Source: Favolaschia claudopus
Lineage: Eukaryota > Basidiomycota > Agaricomycetes > Agaricales > Mycenaceae
Assembly: GCA_037176885.1 (NCBI GenBank)
Contig: JAWWNJ010000012.1
Span: 1,612,001 to 1,676,000 of the forward strand
DNA: 64,000 nucleotides
Direction of reading: 5' to 3'
Of this stretch, positions 59,556-64,000 are shown piece after piece (the first letter of the stretch is position 1; every line of letters begins with the position of its first letter). The notes beneath the pieces were generated by a model. The model did no database searches and was not told the origin of the DNA. It saw nothing but the letters and a program-made list of their open reading frames with translations. The position numbers and the translations under genes are program-made.

Positions 59556-60061
59556 CGAGAGAACAAGATGTCACACGTGTCACATCGCGTGCCGGTTGTT
59601 TTCGTTCTCCCACAACAGCCTCGGAAATGCTTGCCGCCCGTTCGAGAACGCAGGAGATGGCGCTCTCAAGGAAGTCAATATTTGAGGAGAAGATTGTGTC
59701 TACATCGCTGGATTGGACTCGGACTGCTCTCTGCAAGATTTTTTTAATCCATCAACGACGTCACATACATAGGCGCCTACTTGCACCCACAAAGGCGACC
59801 GCTATTGTTTTCCTGCTAGATGCGATTCTCCGCTCTCTTGTCTTTCCCTCCGTTTGAAACGCTCCTTTTGTCTATCGAATGATGGCACCTCTGTTCTATT
59901 CGTATTCCTGGCCATAGTTTCTCTTGTTTTTCTGCCCATATAAACAGCAGAATATTATCTCTGAGCCCTATCGCGCTTTTTCGTTCGTTTCCCGCGCACA
60001 TAACTGCTATATCTCCTTTAGATGACCGGCTTTCTGTCTAGATGTTGCGGCTTTGGTATGA
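59556..60061. other. Intergenic region right of the MITE
   Basis: About 500 bp leading to ATG 60062. Pyrimidine-rich on the + strand near 59820-60000, as is common before fungal start codons. Probably the promoter of the Pro-rich gene. Confidence 0.35.
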
Positions 60062-60874
60062 ATGACCGACTTTCTCTCGTTCAGCAAGCAGCTGACTTCC
60101 GGCTTTCTAGGTAACAGAACGGGCTCCGAAAATTATCCGCCAGTGAAAGCATACCAACCTCGATATAACGCCCCAAGATGTCCAGATTATGTTCCCGGTC
60201 CGTTTCATACATCGCCCGACTTTCTGCAGAAGATAGACACGATACCGAATTGGACTTCAAAGCCGTTGCCTTCGTTGCCGAAGGATAGGCACCCCGTACC
60301 ACTGCCGGACCGATATCCTGCACTGCCACACTTACCTCCCCACTCTGCATCGAAACCCATGCACCACAACTCGCGGGCCGTCCGCCTGCCTTCCCCCAAA
60401 GAGCAAACAGACCCAACGGGCCCTCGCCCTCGACAGACTGGAAGGTCTGGATCATCGGCGGCGTCAAGTCTTGTATTCGCGAATGCTGAGCAGCGCACTC
60501 AGCACAAGGGAATTCGTCCAACCGCCGCCGCACCTCGTGTCATGCCAACTGTGCCCGAAAATGCTATTCCCACTTCTAATCCAATATATCCTCAACAGCG
60601 ACAGAGAAATTCGGCTCCGACTCCGGTCCGTAGTCCTTCGGTCCGCTTTCAATCTCCACTGCACGAGCCCCTGGTGACTTCAAGTCGCGGACATCCGCCG
60701 TCGAGGGAGCACAAAGGCGTTTCGCCTAGGCCTGCTGCCCAGAACGGACAGTGTATGTTCTGCAATGTCTGTTCGCAACATCAGCACCTCGTAGGAACGA
60801 AGCGTACGCCGGCACAGCTGATGTGTTTTAGTGCGTTTAACCAGGGGTGGATGAATCCTTCGATTGTTTATTGA
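60062..60874 (+). CDS. Unidentified Pro/Ser-rich protein with C-terminal Cys cluster
   Basis: One uninterrupted frame of 270 codons, ATG 60062 to TGA 60872-60874. MTDFLSFSKQLTSGFLGNRT opens a mostly disordered sequence rich in Pro, Arg, Gln and Ser. Near the end it has CMFCNVCSQHQHLVG, a small Cys/His group that could bind a metal. Intronless and of normal coding composition. No domain is recognised. It might be longer if an upstream exon exists, but the ATG follows a pyrimidine-rich leader and is a reasonable start. Confidence 0.6.
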   Translation: MTDFLSFSKQLTSGFLGNRTGSENYPPVKAYQPRYNAPRCPDYVPGPFHTSPDFLQKIDTIPNWTSKPLPSLPKDRHPVPLPDRYPALPHLPPHSASKPMHHNSRAVRLPSPKEQTDPTGPRPRQTGRSGSSAASSLVFANAEQRTQHKGIRPTAAAPRVMPTVPENAIPTSNPIYPQQRQRNSAPTPVRSPSVRFQSPLHEPLVTSSRGHPPSREHKGVSPRPAAQNGQCMFCNVCSQHQHLVGTKRTPAQLMCFSAFNQGWMNPSIVY

Positions 60875-62120
60875 TTTACGAGTTTACATATGGTCACGAC
60901 GGTTATTTTGGAACGACCCTGCTGCTGCTACTGTATCACTAGTATGCTATTGACGACCTGTAATGTACGTATGTGACGATGAGTTATTCGTATTTATTTC
61001 GCATGTCGAATCGAAGTGTTATAGCCAAGTGAAACGAGCACAGAAAATAAAATCACGACTGTGAACCGTAATTGGTCCAGGACGACGCACTGCAATATCC
61101 CGGGCCCATCCATATACATCTCGTCTTACAGCTGCTCTTGTAGGCGCTTGAGAGGCCAGAGCACGCTGCCTCCTGGGACGCTTCTGATTATGCGTTGCAC
61201 AGGTATAAGGCGCTCTTGAAGCTCTTTGCTCGGGAATGAGCCAAGACGCCTCAAACTTATCTCATCCGAATTCTGCACCAATCCTTGACACTTGCGCTGA
61301 AGAAAACTTTGAAGGAGAATCGACTTCTTCCTATAAAATGAAGTAGCGCTCTGTATAGATAAAATCCATACAAGTACAGCAGATATTAATGATGTGATTC
61401 CGGCGAAAACTGGTAAATGGAATTTGGATTATGCGTTTCACCGTTCCCTGAGATGAGGGAAGCCATTTCAGTTCATGATTATTGCAGTAGTGCGAGTCCA
61501 GCCAAGGTTATGTCGCCAGCAGCCCTGGCCAAGCTCCCCACGTTCCAAGTACCCGAGTTTTGGAGCCGATTCTGATTGACGAGAAATTGATGGAGAGTCC
61601 GGACGTCGACGAGCTCAAGATTCAAGCAGCCTGAGCGTAGTGGGTTATAATCTGCATCGTGAATGAGTTCGTCGAGTCAAGAAATCTTGGGGAGAGTTTG
61701 CCCAGTCACGAGGCTGAGTATGCCGCCACCTTCTACTACTAGAGATCTATTGACACTGAACGCTGTGAAGGGTGACCTCGCCTCGCCTTGCTGTCTGATA
61801 ATCTCCGGAGTCCTACGCAGCCGCAAGCGTATCATCTTCGCATCGCCAGTCGAGTCATCGGCTTGTACCACAACAATAGCTATTGGGAGTCTTCCATTCT
61901 CGTCTGCATCGCATAGGGTGCTGGTGGGAAAGGATAAGCTTGAAGGGGGCTAAAAGCTGTAGTGGCGTCCGCTAAAATGGGGGTGAGTGAGATGAATTGC
62001 ACGCCGTTGCCTGACGTCGCCGGACAATGGTCCGAGCATTGAACCGAGCGCCAATCGGGGCGCCTAAAGTGCGCCTTATCACCTGGACCCACTCTCTAAC
62101 CCAGCTTGCTTCTGCCCACC
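60875..62120. other. Intergenic region, nothing recognised
   Basis: About 1.25 kb. Short ORFs only (for example 61663-61953, +), none with a known motif. The right end should hold the promoter of the Pro/RS-rich gene. Confidence 0.35.
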
Positions 62121-64000
62121 ATGTATCTGCCTCCAAGTCCCCCACACGAAGGTGAGTTGGACTCAGTCTTGTCGTCGTCGTTGTCGATGCTCATGAGCAC
62201 AAGTTCCAGAGATGATCTTGCCGCCGACACCAGCCAGCTCTCATGGATCGTCTATGACGGTCCGCTATGCTCCGTATCTTCAACAAGAAGAACCAGAACG
62301 TGGTCGTCCTCTTTCACGTTCCAGTTCCAGTTCTCATAGCTCCGGGGTACTTGTACTTGGATCTCCCAGCTCGCTCGACTCAGATGGCCAGTACTTTGGC
62401 TCTCAGAACCTTCGATATGCCTATGGATACCCTTCCCTGCCGACTGCAACTCCCCCGGTCCTGAGTTATCCCCCGAGTCTGGCTGCTTCAGTCTCGAAAC
62501 CAGAAGCCAGCCAAACCGCCGCTGTCAACACCACAGCTCAACCTCAGGTTGTTGCGCAAGGTCTTTCTCATACGCCGCCCCCAGGTTGGTGGGGGCATTG
62601 GATCTCGGCTGCCCCTTCTATTGAGTCCGTTCCCCTGCCAACTCCCTCGGGAACATTGACTGAAAGCCTGAGCTCTGCTCCTCCTTCCCGGCCCTTGAGT
62701 AGAGTCACTGAACGCACAGAGCTCGTAAGCCCGCCGGTACCTTCGACTTCCCCACCGCGTATCCTTCGGTCCAAGCCCATAGTATCCAACCGCTCTCGCT
62801 CTTCGAGTGCGGGGTCCGTTTTCTCGTATGTAGCTCATCCACCGCAGCCTTCGAGCCCGCCGCCTACGGTAATTCAAATCCCCGATGGACCATATAGCGC
62901 GAATCAGTTCACCAACTGGTGCGGGACAGTTACTGTCTATCCGCCTCCTCCCATGATGAATTACCCTCCGGATCTCGCCGCGAGCTCGCGCTCGCCCCCA
63001 TCTACCATGCCCCCGAGTCCGATTCCTCAGTCGCCTATTCAACTCCCTCCAGGCTCCATCGTTCCAGCAGGCCCCATTCCAGGCAGCCAATGCCCGCCGA
63101 TGATGCACGCCATGTTTCCCCCTATTCCTCTTCGGCGCCCAGGCTCACATTCGCCTGACACGGACTCATCCTCTGTGCAAACCCCGATTATCATTCAGCA
63201 GGCGACTCCTGAGCTTCATGGGAGGTCACCGCCCATGAGTCAACGGTCGCACTCGCGATCTCCTTCTCGCTCACCTCGGCGGGACCAGCCGATCATCATC
63301 CAGCAGCCAATGTTCAACCACCATTCACGTCGCCGTTCTCCGTCGCCTTCCTACTCGCCTCAGCCAGTCAGAGTGATTGAGGCCTGGCCGCCGACCTCTC
63401 GCTCGCGTTCCCGCTCACGTTCGCCTGAGTACCGGCCGACGATCATCGTCCAACAGCCTCCAGTAGCTCCGGTTCAGCAAACGATCCTCATACCAGCTGT
63501 TGTATGTTCGTGTTTTAATTATGTACGCTCACACTAACCTCGTTCTCAGCCGCCGATTCCGATTATGATGCCTCCTTCCCAGGTGCGTTCGCATCTCCCT
63601 TTTTCGCGCCCTAGCTCATCTCATTTCACCAGCCGTCGGTCTCTTTTCCCAGCCGCTGCCGTCGGGGTCTTTCGCGTTCTCGCTCGCGCTCCCCTCCTTT
63701 GACACACGCGCCTTCGCAGGTGCGATTGTGTTTCCATCTTCCGCGCTATCGCTTACCTTATACCCTCAGCATGTGACGGTCGCAGTAGCGCCCTGCGGGA
63801 CACGACTCGTCAAGCCCGTTGCTCCGCCTCAGTCGTACATCCCAATGCCGATGATGTCTCGCCGGTCTCGGTCTCGTTCACCGCGGACTGTGGTGGTACG
63901 TTCGCGCTCCCGCTCACCTCATCCTCAGGCGCCGCCGACGACGATCATGATGCCTCCTCCGCAGGTGCGTTCACATTTCTGTTGTTCGCGCCTCAGCTCA
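62121..64000 (+). CDS. Pro/Ser/Arg-rich (RS-like) protein, 3' truncated by window
   Basis: ATG 62121 gives MYLPPSPPHE. An intron (62153-62203) joins it to VPEMILPPTPASSHGSSMT, and a long exon runs to about 63510. The sequence is highly disordered, with Ser/Pro stretches, an NQFTNWCGTVTVYPPPPMM segment, and repeated RS motifs (SRSPSRSPRR, SRSRSRSRSPEYRP) alternating with TPIIIQQATP, QPIIIQQPMF and RPTIIVQQPP. Downstream are several small exons, each ending in PPQ or PSQ before a GTGCGTTC donor. The last visible one reaches the window edge. RS repeats suggest nuclear RNA-related function, but no RRM or other domain is seen, so this is inference. Partial at the right end. Confidence 0.6.
63564..64000 (+). 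repeat. Tandem exon-intron repeat units
   Basis: ATGATGCCTCCT(T/C)C followed by CCAG/GCAG and GTGCGTTC, with about 40 nt more similar intron sequence (TTCGCGCC...AGCTCA), occurs at 63564-63620 and again at 63947-64000. A diverged unit lies near 63700-63760 (CGCAGGTGCGATTG). Coding and intron sequence were duplicated together. Confidence 0.6.

Noticed and set aside
59102..59857. 251-codon open frame on the + strand
   Set aside because: It spans the MITE and both its TIRs, has atypical composition and no domain. Chance openness inside a repeat is the better explanation.

Overview
The window reads as a chromosomal segment of a filamentous basidiomycete, most likely an Agaricomycete. Almost every gene is cut by many short (about 45-70 nt) GT-AG introns. 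Gene spacing is tight. Several families look mushroom-restricted, namely a DUF6699-type protein, an Agaricomycete 7-TM membrane protein and an F-box-like protein. No rRNA gene, CRISPR array, prophage or bacterial-style operon is visible. Exon boundaries were inferred by hand from splice signals and family resemblance, so spans are more reliable than individual exons.

Layout. 1-1020: a TIR-bounded repeat of about 660 bp upstream of a mitochondrial acyl-CoA dehydrogenase (1021-2754, +). 3045-6301: NOP12-like RNA-binding protein (-) diverging from a Big1/Voa1-type ER membrane protein (+). 7337-12778: Mediator subunit MED13 (-). 13190-14311: unidentified Cys/coiled-coil protein (-). 14708-15816: degenerate fold-back repeat. 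16208-18695: RluA-type pseudouridine synthase (+). 19501-21876: cytochrome P450 (+). 22089-23118: CWC15 splicing factor (-). 23481-24411: coiled-coil protein (-). 25343-26821: unidentified repeat-containing protein (+). 27424-29226: F-BAR/SH3 protein (-). 29785-31385: MFS transporter (+). 31386-32662: repeat-rich gap with a minisatellite made of strong palindromes. 32663-34299: F-box-like protein (-). 34439-39359: ELP1 (-), diverging from EFG1 (39509-40409, +). 40963-43871: 7-TM protein (+). 44777-46366: second, closely related MFS gene in inverted orientation (-). 46928-48180: aldo-keto reductase (+). 48375-52222: PMR1-type Ca2+/Mn2+ P-type ATPase (+). 52516-53375: secreted ConA-like protein (-). 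53750-54355: EthD-like dimeric alpha-beta barrel protein (-). 54574-56176: secreted GH76 mannanase (-). 57828-58697: DUF6699 protein (-). 59111-59549: a MITE with clear TIRs and a target duplication. 60062-60874: Pro-rich protein (+). 62121-end: Pro/Ser/RS-rich protein, cut by the window edge.

Most genes are housekeeping (RNA processing, tRNA modification, transcription, Golgi ion transport) and do not form one pathway. The accessory content is the P450, the paired MFS exporters, the aldo-keto reductase and the secreted carbohydrate-active proteins. The least explained structures are the palindromic minisatellite (32158-32504), the inverted MFS pair bracketing about 13 kb, the non-autonomous elements, and tandem exon-intron repeats at the right edge.
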